A DNA stretch of 64,000 bases from the NCBI RefSeq assembly GCF_001719615.1, contig NZ_MDVX01000002.1, forward strand, positions 248,001-312,000, written 5' to 3'. This DNA comes from Neptunicoccus sediminis (GTDB taxonomy: Bacteria > Pseudomonadota > Alphaproteobacteria > Rhodobacterales > Rhodobacteraceae). Below, one piece after another: positions 41,668 to 50,716 of the stretch; the stretch's first letter is position 1, and every line of letters starts with the position of its first letter. The translations under genes and the position numbers were made by a program. The notes under the pieces were generated by a model. That model searched no databases. It was given only the letters and a program-made list of their open reading frames with translations, and had not been told where the DNA came from.

Positions 41668-42963
41668 ATGACAGACGAACCCAACTACGGCTTTGACACG
41701 TTGCAAGTGCACGCAGGCGCCCGCCCCGATCCCGCAACAGGGGCGCGGCAGACTCCGATTTATCAAAGCACCTCTTATGTGTTCCGCGATGCAGATCACG
41801 CAGCGGCGCTGTTTAACCTGCAAGAAGTGGGTTACATCTATTCCCGCCTGACCAACCCGACCGTAGCGGTGCTTCAGGAACGCATTGCGACCCTTGAAGG
41901 CGGTGCCGGGGCTGTCTGTTGTTCCTCTGGTCATGCGGCGCAGATCATGTCCCTGTTTCCCTTGATGGGACCGGGCTGTAACGTTGTCGTCTCCACACGT
42001 CTTTATGGCGGGTCGATCACCCAGTTCAGCCAGACCATCAAGCGTTTTGGCTGGTCCGCGAAATTCGTGGATCTGGATGACACGGATGCCGTTGCAGCGG
42101 CCATTGATGAAAACACCCGCGCGGTCTTTTGTGAAAGTGTGTCCAATCCGGGCGGTTACGTGACCGACATTCCAGCCATTGCTGCGATTGCGGATAAAGC
42201 GGGATTGCCCCTGATCGTCGATAACACCTCGGCCACGCCCTACCTGTGCCGTCCGATCGAAATGGGCGCGACACTGGTGGTCCATTCCACGACCAAATAC
42301 CTGACCGGCTCTGGCACGGTAACAGGTGGTTGTGTTGTGGACAGCGGCAAGTTCGACTGGTCCAAAAGCGATAAATTTCCCTCGCTCAGCCAGCCGGAGC
42401 CTGCCTATCACGGCCTGAAATTCCACGAGACCTTTGGCGCACTGGCCTTTACCTTCCACGGCATCGCAATTGGCCTGCGTGATCTGGGCATGACGATGAA
42501 CCCGCAAGGGGCGCATTACACTCTACTCGGGATCGAAACCCTGTCGCTGCGCATGGACCGTCACGTGGAAAACGCCAAAAAGGTTGCCGCTTGGCTGGAG
42601 AAGGACGATCGCGTCGAAACCGTCACCTATGCCGGACTGGACTCCTCCCCCTATGCAGAACGTGCAAGCAAGCTTTACCCCAAAGGCGCAGGTGCCCTGT
42701 TCACCTTCGCGGTGAAGGGCGGCTATGACGCCTGTATCAAGCTGGTGGACAGTCTGGAGATCTTCAGCCATGTGGCGAATCTCGGGGATACACGGTCGCT
42801 TATCATCCATCCGGCCTCTACCACCCACCGCCAGTTGACGCCTGAACAACAAGAAGCCGCCGGCGCTGCACCGGACACCGTGCGCCTGTCCATCGGGATT
42901 GAAACCGTCGAAGATCTGATCGCTGATCTGGATCAGGCGCTGAACAAGGCTACCGCAGCCTAA
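41668..42963 (+). CDS. metY: O-acetylhomoserine aminocarboxypropyltransferase (sulfhydrylase)
   Basis: PLP enzyme of the Cys/Met metabolism family, 431 residues, which makes homocysteine (or methionine) from O-acetylhomoserine and sulfide (or methanethiol). The PLP lysine is Lys210 in VVHSTTKYLTGSG; other family segments are YSRLTNPTVAVLQERIATLEGG, YGGSITQFSQTI and NLGDTRSLIIHPASTTHRQL. The longer 430-residue form and the sequence around TGGCVVDSG fit MetY rather than cystathionine synthase. ATG 41668 follows GAGGAG. It follows the CoA-binding gene by 53 bases, probably co-transcribed. Confidence 0.92.
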   Translation: MTDEPNYGFDTLQVHAGARPDPATGARQTPIYQSTSYVFRDADHAAALFNLQEVGYIYSRLTNPTVAVLQERIATLEGGAGAVCCSSGHAAQIMSLFPLMGPGCNVVVSTRLYGGSITQFSQTIKRFGWSAKFVDLDDTDAVAAAIDENTRAVFCESVSNPGGYVTDIPAIAAIADKAGLPLIVDNTSATPYLCRPIEMGATLVVHSTTKYLTGSGTVTGGCVVDSGKFDWSKSDKFPSLSQPEPAYHGLKFHETFGALAFTFHGIAIGLRDLGMTMNPQGAHYTLLGIETLSLRMDRHVENAKKVAAWLEKDDRVETVTYAGLDSSPYAERASKLYPKGAGALFTFAVKGGYDACIKLVDSLEIFSHVANLGDTRSLIIHPASTTHRQLTPEQQEAAGAAPDTVRLSIGIETVEDLIADLDQALNKATAA

Positions 42964-43300
42964 AAGATGCTCTGGCGTCCGCACCACGCGGGCGCCAGCC
43001 CTCCTTGCAGCAGATTTTAGCTGCTTTTGAGGCAAAACGCCGGACGAAATCTCTGCGCGACTTGAAATTTAATCCTTTTGATACGAAGTGCTTTTACACA
43101 GGACACCACCGCCGCTTGCGGGACCGTGATTCACACGACCAAACCGAAAACGGAAGACGACCAACACGGAAATCCTCCGCCTGATCCGGCGGAGCGTTCC
43201 AATTCCGGCAAAAATCTGCTACACTAAGGGCTTAGCCCAGCAAAACTGTAGCAATGAACGCCGGTGATGGTATATCCGCGCTGTGGATAGAGAGAATTTT
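42964..43300 (+). other. Intergenic region with two stem-loops
   Basis: 337 bases between metY and the GspL/PilP-like gene. It holds an 11-bp stem (42972-42998, just after metY, no T run) and a 7-bp stem CTCCGCC/GGCGGAG (43175-43194). The rest, including a possible -10-like TACACT near 43220, shows no supported gene. Confidence 0.5.
42972..42998 (+). terminator. Stem-loop after metY
   Basis: CTGGCGTCCGC pairs over 11 bases with GCGGGCGCCAG (one G-T pair), loop of 5, starting 9 bases past the stop. It is followed by CCCTCC rather than T, so it may stabilise the 3' end rather than terminate. Confidence 0.45.
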
Positions 43301-46036
43301 ATGATGATGGGTGAAACCAAACCGAATTTCGCACTCGATCTGTCGAACGAGGGCGTCGCTCTGTGGCATCGTGCTGGTGGAGGCGCTTGGACTGTGCTCG
43401 GTCATGTGCCGCTTGACGCGCCTGACCTGTCGGCACAGGTCAGCGCACTGCGGGATCAGGCGGTCAGCAACGGCGCAGGCAAGGTCCGCCAGTGCCGAAC
43501 AGTGGTACGGGTGCCCCGCTCCGAGGTGCTGTTGTCCAAGGTCAGTCTGGGCGTATTCGAGGATGAAGCCGCGGAACGTCACGGGCTGCGCCAGATCGAA
43601 AAAATCTCGCCCCTGCCGATGGATGAAATCGTCTATGACATGGGCGAAAAGGGCTTTGGCAATATGGCCCCCATCGGGATTGTCGCCCGTCAAACCCTGC
43701 GGGAAGCGGAAGATTTCGCCAAGACCCACGGCTTTGACACGCTCTATTTCACCACTGAATACACCGAACGCGAATTCCACCGCGAACCACGTTTTTATCT
43801 TACAGAACAGTCTGTTGCGCCTAAGGCGTCCCGTTTTGTGCCGTGGCTGGCTGCCGCCTCTGTCGGTCTGGCGATCGGCTATTTCGGCTATTCGCAGTTT
43901 TCCTCGGATGCCAGCGACTATGACGCAGCCCCTGCTGTGGCCGCAGTTGAGCAAACGACCGGACAAACCGCCAACGACCAACAGACTGCGGCTTTGTCCG
44001 ATCAGGCTGGCACGGCCAATCTGACAGGGTCCGTCGCAGCGCCTGAACCACAGGAAGACACCGCGCTGGCCGCGCCTGAAACCGACTCCGCCGCCAATGC
44101 GGAACCGGAACCAGCAGAGCCAACGCAGCGGGCCGTCTTGCAGGATATTGCACCGAACCTACCACTTGTCCGGATTGCGCTTAATGCACCAGCGCAAAGC
44201 TCATATCCCGAGCTTGCTACCAAGGCTGTCCCGCGCAATTCGGCCACGGACCGCCCCTTTATCATCCGCCTGCAACCCGAAGAATCAGTATCCCCCTTTG
44301 TGGCCGGAGAATCCGAACTGGTGAAAACCAGCAGCCTGCAAATTGCCGAAGCGCGTCGCGATCTGCCGGAAGTTGCGGTAAATGACGAAATTGTCGAGAT
44401 CATCCAGAGCGATATGGCCCTTGCGGTCTATGCGCCCACAGAACCGGAAACGCCGGTTCGCCTTGCAGCGCTGACCCTGCCAAGCCAGTCTTTCGATCCG
44501 ATCCTTCTGGGCAATTTGCCCGCAACGGATCGGGACGCAGCACCTGTGCCCCAAACCGCACAGGAACCTGCTGCCCGTCCGGTGCGCCCGCCGTCACCCA
44601 TTACCGCCGAACCCGGTACTTTGACACCAACCAAAGAAGGCACCCCCGGGCCGGAATACATCATGATTTTCGCCGGCAAACCGCCGCAGCCGCCACGGGA
44701 CCGTCCCGGCTCGGCCCTGCCAGCCGACCCGCTGGCCGGATTTAACCCCCGTCTGCGCCCCGACGATCTGGACGTTCCGGCAGATGCAATCGAAGACCCA
44801 GCCTCCGCAGCATTACTAGCTGGAAACACGACAGCAGTTGAAACCGGGGAAGAAACCGCGGCCCGAACAATTCTGGACTTGGCAGACCCCGCGCTCCGCC
44901 CCTATAGGGCACGGGTCCGCCCCGCCGATCTGGAGGTGCCAGCCCCGTCAGGTCCGGCGTTTGGACCGCCGACCATTGCGCAACTGGCTGATCCGGCCCT
45001 GCGGCCTTTACGTGCAAAGCTGCGCCCTGCCACATTGGATGTTCCCGAACAACTGGCAACACCTGTGTCAGAACCGGCCCCCGCCGCACACGAGGCGGCC
45101 ACAACCGTTACGCAAGCTGACAGCGACGAACCAACACTGGAAACCACCGTTGCGGAAATCGCCAGCGAAGCGGATGTGGACGCCGAAACAGCCGCCATAG
45201 CCCAAACCGAAGCGCAAGAAGCCATCGAAAGCGCAACCTCACTGGCGCTGGCCAATCCCGCCCTGCGCCCGCAAGTCCGCCCGAGCGATCTGGCCGAAGA
45301 CCTAGAGGTTGCAAGCCCTGATACGACCGGAACGCTGGCAGAAACCGAAGCGGCAACCGAGACCGCACAGGAACCCGAAGCCCCGACGTTGACTGCGCTG
45401 GCTGATCCGGCACTGGCAGGCCTTAAGGCCCGCAACCGCCCGACGAACCTGCGGGTTCTGACCCCGTTTGAAATGGAAGGGCTAGTCGCACTGGCCGATC
45501 CTGCGCTGGCGGGAAAGAAATCCCGTGCGCGCCCTGATGCGCTGCGGATTATTGCCCCCGAACCGGAACCTGAACCAGAGATCGTTGTTGCCTCTACCCA
45601 GCCGCAAAATACAATCGCCAGCGCCTCGCGGTTTGCCATCGACCAAAGCCCCCAGCCCAAGGCACGCCCTGCCCGTCTGGATCGTGTGGTCAAGCGTGTC
45701 GCAGCGACAGAACCCCGTGAAACCGGCGGACGCACGCGGGCCACAGCACAAACGCCCAAGGCCGCAGTTGGCACCGTAAAGGCACCCCCAACCCCCACCC
45801 GCACCAGTGTGGCCAATGCCGCCACGGAGCGGTCCAAATTCAGGCGCTCCCGTCTTAGTCTTGTGGGCGTCTTTGGCACCCCGAGCGCGCGTCGCGCCCT
45901 CGTGCGGACCTCGACAGGTCGCTATGTGAAGGTGAAAGCCGGTGACAGTCTGGGCGGCTGGCGCGTCTCTGCCATTGGCGAGGATAGCCTGCGGATCAAA
46001 AAAGGCAGCCGCGATCAGGTGTTGAAGATCCCGTAG
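43301..46036 (+). CDS. GspL-like / PilP-like fusion membrane protein with proline-rich repeats
   Basis: 911-residue protein of unusual build. Residues 1-175 resemble the cytoplasmic domain of type II secretion protein GspL or PilM-like proteins (FALDLSNEGVALWHR, VRVPRSEVLLSKVSLGVFEDEAAER, ISPLPMDEIVYDMG). One membrane helix follows (about 180-197). A long Ala/Pro/Glu-rich periplasmic region (about 200-800) holds about six LADPAL...RPxxLxV repeats between residues 477 and 760. The last 55 residues (YVKVKAGDSLGGWRVSAIGEDSLRIKKG) look like the PilP/GspC periplasmic domain. ATG 43301 has AGAGAG upstream. No other pilus or secretion gene is nearby. Domain calls are by eye and need profile comparison; function unknown. 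Confidence 0.7.
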   Translation: MMMGETKPNFALDLSNEGVALWHRAGGGAWTVLGHVPLDAPDLSAQVSALRDQAVSNGAGKVRQCRTVVRVPRSEVLLSKVSLGVFEDEAAERHGLRQIEKISPLPMDEIVYDMGEKGFGNMAPIGIVARQTLREAEDFAKTHGFDTLYFTTEYTEREFHREPRFYLTEQSVAPKASRFVPWLAAASVGLAIGYFGYSQFSSDASDYDAAPAVAAVEQTTGQTANDQQTAALSDQAGTANLTGSVAAPEPQEDTALAAPETDSAANAEPEPAEPTQRAVLQDIAPNLPLVRIALNAPAQSSYPELATKAVPRNSATDRPFIIRLQPEESVSPFVAGESELVKTSSLQIAEARRDLPEVAVNDEIVEIIQSDMALAVYAPTEPETPVRLAALTLPSQSFDPILLGNLPATDRDAAPVPQTAQEPAARPVRPPSPITAEPGTLTPTKEGTPGPEYIMIFAGKPPQPPRDRPGSALPADPLAGFNPRLRPDDLDVPADAIEDPASAALLAGNTTAVETGEETAARTILDLADPALRPYRARVRPADLEVPAPSGPAFGPPTIAQLADPALRPLRAKLRPATLDVPEQLATPVSEPAPAAHEAATTVTQADSDEPTLETTVAEIASEADVDAETAAIAQTEAQEAIESATSLALANPALRPQVRPSDLAEDLEVASPDTTGTLAETEAATETAQEPEAPTLTALADPALAGLKARNRPTNLRVLTPFEMEGLVALADPALAGKKSRARPDALRIIAPEPEPEPEIVVASTQPQNTIASASRFAIDQSPQPKARPARLDRVVKRVAATEPRETGGRTRATAQTPKAAVGTVKAPPTPTRTSVANAATERSKFRRSRLSLVGVFGTPSARRALVRTSTGRYVKVKAGDSLGGWRVSAIGEDSLRIKKGSRDQVLKIP
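44730..45560 (+). repeat. Six degenerate coding repeats in the GspL/PilP-like protein
   Basis: Units resembling LADPALRPxRAxxRPxxLxVP begin near 44733 (weak, LAGFNPRLRPDDLDVP), 44878, 44986, 45244, 45400 and 45490, with variable acidic/Ala-rich spacers. The core is Asp/Asn-Pro-Ala-Leu, then Arg-Pro, then Leu-x-Val. They lie in the predicted periplasmic stalk. Confidence 0.75.
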
Positions 46037-46059
46037 GGCCACCCCTTCACCAAAAAAAG

Positions 46060-46095
46060 AAAAGCCGCCGGCAACACATGTTCCGGCGGCTTTTT
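46060..46095. terminator. Bidirectional terminator
   Basis: AAAAGCCGCCGG pairs with CCGGCGGCTTTT across an 11-base loop; A runs on one side and T runs on the other serve both the GspL/PilP-like gene and the convergent mgtE gene. Confidence 0.92.
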
Positions 46096-46120
46096 CAATG
46101 GGCGAGCACCCGTTTACAGG

Positions 46121-47518
46121 TCAGGTCAGCATCACCGCAGCCAACCCGAGGAAGGCGAAAAAGCCGACCACATCCGTCACCGTTGTCACAAAAGCCCCCG
46201 ATGCCAGCGCGGGGTCGATCTTCAGCTTGGTCAGGGTAATCGGGATCAGGATGCCCGCCATACCCGCAATCAACAGGTTGGCAATCATCGCCAGCCCCAG
46301 CACCACGCCCAGCATGGCAGAACCGAACCACGCCACGCCGACACCGCCGATGATCACAGCGAACATCAGACCGTTCAACAGGCCGACCATGACTTCGCGC
46401 CGGATCACTCGCATCGCGTTTGACGCCGTCAAATCCTTCGTCGCCAGCGCACGCACCGCAACCGTAAGGGTCTGCGTCCCCGCATTTCCCCCCATCGACG
46501 CCACAATCGGCATCAATACCGCCAAGGCGACGATGGCTTCAATCGTGTCGGAAAACTGCGAAATCACCACAGAGGCCAGAATTGCTGTGATCAAGTTGAC
46601 GCCCAGCCACGGAAACCGCTGGCGGGTGGTGTCCAGAACACTGTCGGTCAGGCTTTCGTCACCGACACCGGCCAGCAAGCGAAGGTCTTCTTCGGTTTCC
46701 TCGTCCAGAACCAACATGGCATCGTCAATGGTGATCACGCCAACCAGACGGCCCATTTCGTCTACCACAGGAGCGGATACCATATGATACTGGTTAAAGG
46801 CATAAGCCACGTCTTCCTGACTTTGGGTGACAGGAATGACATGGAAATGTTCGTCCATGATCGTGGCGAGCATGGTGTCCCGCGGGCTCGACAACAGGTC
46901 GGACAGGGCCACCTTGCCGATGGGTTGCATCTTGGGATCGACGATTACCACCACATAGAAACGGTAGGGCAAATCGGTTTCGCCGCGCAGATGGTCAATG
47001 GCATCGCCCACAGTCCAATGGGCCGGTGCCATTACCAGCTCTCGCTGCATCAGACGGCCCGCACTCTCCTCGGGGTATTGCAAGGATTGCTCGACGACGA
47101 CACGGTCCGCCTGCTCCAGCGCATCCAGGACGCGGGTTTGCTGGGGGTGTTCCAGATCTTCTACCAGATCCACCACATCATCGGATTCCAGATCCCTGAG
47201 CGCCGAGCTCATCACATCGGCCGGCAGGGTTTCGATCAGATCGGCCCGCAGGTTTTCATCCAGCTCCGACAGCACATCGCCGTCAAACTCTGTTCCCCAA
47301 AGCGCCAGCAAGCTTTCCCGCTCCGCGCCGGAAATCTGTTCCAGAACATCCGCAATATCGGCAGAATGCAGCGGCGCCAGAAGCTCTATCAGACGGGACT
47401 GGTCGCCCGCTTCCACTGCATCCAGAATGGCGTCAATCGCAACCGTATCAAGCGCATAGGCCCCGTCGCCGGTGTCAGGGTCCACATAGGCGTCGTCCGG
47501 TGTGATCTCTTCCTGCAT
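46121..47518 (-). CDS. mgtE: Magnesium transporter MgtE
   Basis: 465-residue magnesium channel. An N-terminal helical domain (about 20-145, DIADVLEQISGAERESLLAL) is followed by two CBS domains (about 150-275), which sense cytosolic magnesium and gate the pore, a connecting helix, and five C-terminal membrane helices. The pore signature MPIVASMGGNAGTQTLTVAVRAL and a conserved Asp region near the end (VTTVTDVVGF) are intact. It is monocistronic and convergent with the preceding gene through a shared terminator. Confidence 0.95.
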   Translation of the reverse strand: MQEEITPDDAYVDPDTGDGAYALDTVAIDAILDAVEAGDQSRLIELLAPLHSADIADVLEQISGAERESLLALWGTEFDGDVLSELDENLRADLIETLPADVMSSALRDLESDDVVDLVEDLEHPQQTRVLDALEQADRVVVEQSLQYPEESAGRLMQRELVMAPAHWTVGDAIDHLRGETDLPYRFYVVVIVDPKMQPIGKVALSDLLSSPRDTMLATIMDEHFHVIPVTQSQEDVAYAFNQYHMVSAPVVDEMGRLVGVITIDDAMLVLDEETEEDLRLLAGVGDESLTDSVLDTTRQRFPWLGVNLITAILASVVISQFSDTIEAIVALAVLMPIVASMGGNAGTQTLTVAVRALATKDLTASNAMRVIRREVMVGLLNGLMFAVIIGGVGVAWFGSAMLGVVLGLAMIANLLIAGMAGILIPITLTKLKIDPALASGAFVTTVTDVVGFFAFLGLAAVMLT

Positions 47519-47666
47519 ATTTTTCCCCTGCTTTTGGTTTTCTTCTACCCGCTCGCCCCATTTGCAACAACACCAATTCCGGTAAAACCTGTGGTTTGCC
47601 TGATCAGAAAATCCCGTCTACTGTGAAGGTTGCTTGCAAACGATTTTATTGGCGTAACACAGAATT

Positions 47667-49052
47667 ATGACAGACCAGAAACCCCAACAACTTCAGTTTA
47701 AAACCCTGTCCGACCTGCGCGAAGGTGCGGTGCTTCATCACCGAAAAGGTGATCTTGCTACGGCGCGGGATCTGTACCGCGCCTATCTTGCCCGCAGACC
47801 CAAGGACGGCCCGATCTGGTCCAATCTGGGCGCCCTGTTCCGCAGCGAGAAAAACTATCCGCTGGCGGTGGTCTGCCAGCAAAAGGCGCTCCAGATCGGC
47901 CCCGAGAGCGACACCGTGCTGAACAACGCGGCCAATGCGCTTTTTGATGCGGGTGAGCCGGAGAAGGCGCTCGCGTTACGGCGCAAGGCGCTGGCGCGGA
48001 ACCCTTCAAACCCCGAGAACTGGTCTTCGCTTGGCAAATACCTGCGCGCCCTCGGCCGTTATGCAGAGGCCAAGGCGGAACTGGAAAAGGCGCTTAGGGT
48101 GCACCCTGACGAACCGGAATTGCATATCCAGCTGTCTTTTGCGCTGTTGGCGCTTGGGGATTATCCTGCGGGATTTGCCGAATTTGACTGGCGCTGGAAG
48201 GGGGATGAAATTTCGCTGCCTGAAATGCCGATGCCCAAATGGGCCGGAGAGGACCTGTCAGGAAAGACGCTTCTGGTCACACCGGAGCAAGGGTTTGGCG
48301 ATACGATCCTGATGGCGCGATTCCTGAAGGGGGTTGCGGATATGGGTGCCGAAGTGCGTCTGTCGGTCAAACCACCGCTGCACCGCGTGTTTAAGGGGCT
48401 GGCGGGTGTGTCCAGCTTTGCGCTCAGCACCGCAGACCTTGAGGGGTGTGATTACTGGGTGCCGATGATGGACCTGCCCCGTTATCTGGGCACCACGCTT
48501 CAGACGCTGCCTGCCCCGACCACGTTAACCATACCGCAGGATTCACAGGATCGGGCCAGCGCCCTGCTTGCGCCGTTCAAGGACCAGTTCAAGGTTGGTG
48601 TGCTCTGGTCCGGTTCCGTAACCTATCGCGCCAACCATAAACGATCCTTCAGCCACCAGCAGTTCCTGCAACTGGCCGATGTTCCAAACCTGCAAATGTT
48701 CTCGCTTTATAAAGGTCCGCTGACACCAGCCTATCACGGGGATGGCACCTCTTGCGTGATCCTTGATGCTGCCGGAAACGACCGTGACTTTGCCGACAGT
48801 GCCGCGCTGATCCAGCAGCTTGACCTTGTGATCACGATGGACAGCGCCATCGCCCATGTCGCGGGTTCTTTGGGGGCGAAGGTCTGGAACCTGTTGCATT
48901 CAGAAGCCTACTGGCTTTATGAACCATTTCAGGATCACACCCCGTGGTATCCGTCTATGCGCCTGATCCGACAGGAAAAATCCGGTGACTGGGACCGCGT
49001 TTTTGTTAATCTCCGTAAGGAACTGGAAGAATTGGTAGACCGACATGGATGA
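47667..49052 (+). CDS. TPR protein with GT9-like glycosyltransferase C-terminal domain
   Basis: 461 residues. The first 150 or so form tetratricopeptide repeats (DLREGAVLHHRKGDLATARDLYRAYLARRPKD, then PIWSNLGALFRSEKNYPLAVVCQQKAL, VLNNAANALFDAGEPEKAL, NWSSLGKYLRALGRYAEAK). The rest resembles ADP-heptose-type glycosyltransferases: TLLVTPEQGFGDTILMARFL, VGVLWSGSVTYRANHKRSF, and DLVITMDSAIAHVAGSLGAKVWNLL near the C-terminus. Such TPR-transferases are common near surface-glycan genes and may glycosylate proteins. The gene overlaps the next by 8 bases, so the two are translationally coupled. Confidence 0.85.
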   Translation: MTDQKPQQLQFKTLSDLREGAVLHHRKGDLATARDLYRAYLARRPKDGPIWSNLGALFRSEKNYPLAVVCQQKALQIGPESDTVLNNAANALFDAGEPEKALALRRKALARNPSNPENWSSLGKYLRALGRYAEAKAELEKALRVHPDEPELHIQLSFALLALGDYPAGFAEFDWRWKGDEISLPEMPMPKWAGEDLSGKTLLVTPEQGFGDTILMARFLKGVADMGAEVRLSVKPPLHRVFKGLAGVSSFALSTADLEGCDYWVPMMDLPRYLGTTLQTLPAPTTLTIPQDSQDRASALLAPFKDQFKVGVLWSGSVTYRANHKRSFSHQQFLQLADVPNLQMFSLYKGPLTPAYHGDGTSCVILDAAGNDRDFADSAALIQQLDLVITMDSAIAHVAGSLGAKVWNLLHSEAYWLYEPFQDHTPWYPSMRLIRQEKSGDWDRVFVNLRKELEELVDRHG

Positions 49053-49434
49053 AATTCTGACCCCCATTTCACCGGGTGAGCTGCTGGACAAGCTGACCAT
49101 TCTGGCAATCAAGCTGGACCGGATCGAAGACCCCGAAAAGCTCGCCAATGTGAAAGTCGAACATGCAGCCTTGTTTGCGGTTGCCGACGAACATATTCCC
49201 AAGACCGAGGAAATCACCGTTCTCAACCACCGACTGCTGAACGTCAACCGCGAGCTGTGGGACATCGAAGACGCCATCCGCGACTGCGAGCGTGCGGGCG
49301 ATTTCGGAGAGGAATTTATCCGGCTGGCCCGCGCGGTTTATGTCACCAATGACAAGCGAGCCGATTACAAAAAGCAGATAAATCAGGCGCTTGGCTCACA
49401 TATTGTCGAAGAAAAATCCTATGCCGAATACTGA
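49045..49434 (+). CDS. DUF6165 family protein
   Basis: 129-residue, mostly helical, acidic cytoplasmic protein (PISPGELLDKLTILAIKLDRIEDPEKLANVKVEH; NHRLLNVNRELWDIEDAIRDCE). I recognise it as the DUF6165 family, which often lies beside sugar-transferase genes. It has no catalytic motif I can name. It overlaps the TPR-glycosyltransferase gene by 8 bases and guanine deaminase by 14, so the three are one transcript; function with the transferase is an inference. Confidence 0.75.
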   Translation: MDEILTPISPGELLDKLTILAIKLDRIEDPEKLANVKVEHAALFAVADEHIPKTEEITVLNHRLLNVNRELWDIEDAIRDCERAGDFGEEFIRLARAVYVTNDKRADYKKQINQALGSHIVEEKSYAEY

Positions 49435-50716
49435 ACTGATCCTCGGCCAAACCCTGTGTTTTGCCGGAGATCCCTTTCAGGACGGACCGGAAGCCGCCCG
49501 CCACACCGCCCGTGGAGCCGTGGCAATCCGTGAGGGTAAAATCCTTGCCACCGGAACCGCAGACAGCCTACGTGCCAGCTATCCGCAGGCGCGGGTGACG
49601 GATACGGGCGAAGCCCTGCTGATGGCAGGCTTTGTGGACAGTCATGTGCATTACCCGCAGACAGGTATCGTTGCCAGTTGGGGCAAGCGATTGATCGACT
49701 GGCTGAACACCTATACCTTTCCGGAAGAAATACGCTTTAATAATGCCGAATATGCCGATGAAATCGCATCTCTTTACTGCGATCTGGCGCTTAGCAACGG
49801 CACCACAACCGCTGCCAGTTACTGCACCATCCATCCTGAAAGCGTGGACGCCTATTTCACTGCGGCGCAGGAACGCGGGATGCGGATGCTCGGCGGGAAA
49901 ACCTGCATGGACCGCAACGCGCCGGACGGTTTGCGCGACACGGTGCAATCCGCCTATGACGACAGCAAGGCGTTGCTGGAGCGCTGGCACGGGGTGGATC
50001 GCCTCGGCTATGTCATCACACCGCGGTTCGCGCCGACATCGACCGCTGACCAGCTTTCCGCATTAGGTACGCTCTGGGCGGAACACCCCGATTGCCTGAT
50101 GCAAACCCATCTGTCTGAACAACACGAAGAAATCGCTTGGGTCAAAGACCTGTTTCCCGATGCGCGGGATTATCTTGATGTATACGAACAGCACGGGTTG
50201 GTGGGCAAAGGCGCGGTTATGGGTCATGCGATCCACCTCACCCCGCGGGAAATTGACCGGATGGCGGAACAGGGTGTCAGCATCGGCCATTGTCCCACCT
50301 CCAACACCTTTATCGGGTCCGGCCTGTGTGATGTAAGCGGCTTGCACCAGCGGGGGATTCCGGTGGGGCTGGCAACGGACACGGGGGGCGGTTCGTCCTT
50401 TTCCATGCTGCGCACCATGGCCTCTGCCTATGAGGTGGGCCAGTTGCGCGGTACGCCGTTGCATCCTGCACAATTGCTTTATCTCGCCACAGTCGGATCT
50501 AGCAAAGCCTTGGGGCTGCAGGATAAAATCGGCAACCTTGCTCAAGGTATGGAGGCTGATTTGATCGCGATTGATCTGGCCTCCACCCCTGCGATTGCGC
50601 AGCGCAGCAAACGGGCGGAGGACATCTGGGAAGCCGTTTTCCCCACCATTATGATGGGCGACGACCGCGCCATCGCCGGTGTTTGGGTCAATGGCAAGGA
50701 AGTTCGCTCAGGTTAA
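49421..50716 (+). CDS. guaD: Guanine deaminase
   Basis: Zinc amidohydrolase that converts guanine to xanthine, 431 residues, the normal size. Metal ligands and active-site motifs: FVDSHVHYPQTGIV (HxH), QTHLSEQHEEI, GHAIHLTPREIDRM, SIGHCPTSNTFIGSG and ATDTGGGSSFSMLRT, with GKTCMDRNAP characteristic of guanine deaminases. ATG 49421 lies inside the end of the DUF6165 gene (14-base overlap). It converges on an 8-oxoguanine-type deaminase gene with a 4-base overlap, suggesting joint purine salvage. Confidence 0.94.
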   Translation: MPNTELILGQTLCFAGDPFQDGPEAARHTARGAVAIREGKILATGTADSLRASYPQARVTDTGEALLMAGFVDSHVHYPQTGIVASWGKRLIDWLNTYTFPEEIRFNNAEYADEIASLYCDLALSNGTTTAASYCTIHPESVDAYFTAAQERGMRMLGGKTCMDRNAPDGLRDTVQSAYDDSKALLERWHGVDRLGYVITPRFAPTSTADQLSALGTLWAEHPDCLMQTHLSEQHEEIAWVKDLFPDARDYLDVYEQHGLVGKGAVMGHAIHLTPREIDRMAEQGVSIGHCPTSNTFIGSGLCDVSGLHQRGIPVGLATDTGGGSSFSMLRTMASAYEVGQLRGTPLHPAQLLYLATVGSSKALGLQDKIGNLAQGMEADLIAIDLASTPAIAQRSKRAEDIWEAVFPTIMMGDDRAIAGVWVNGKEVRSG

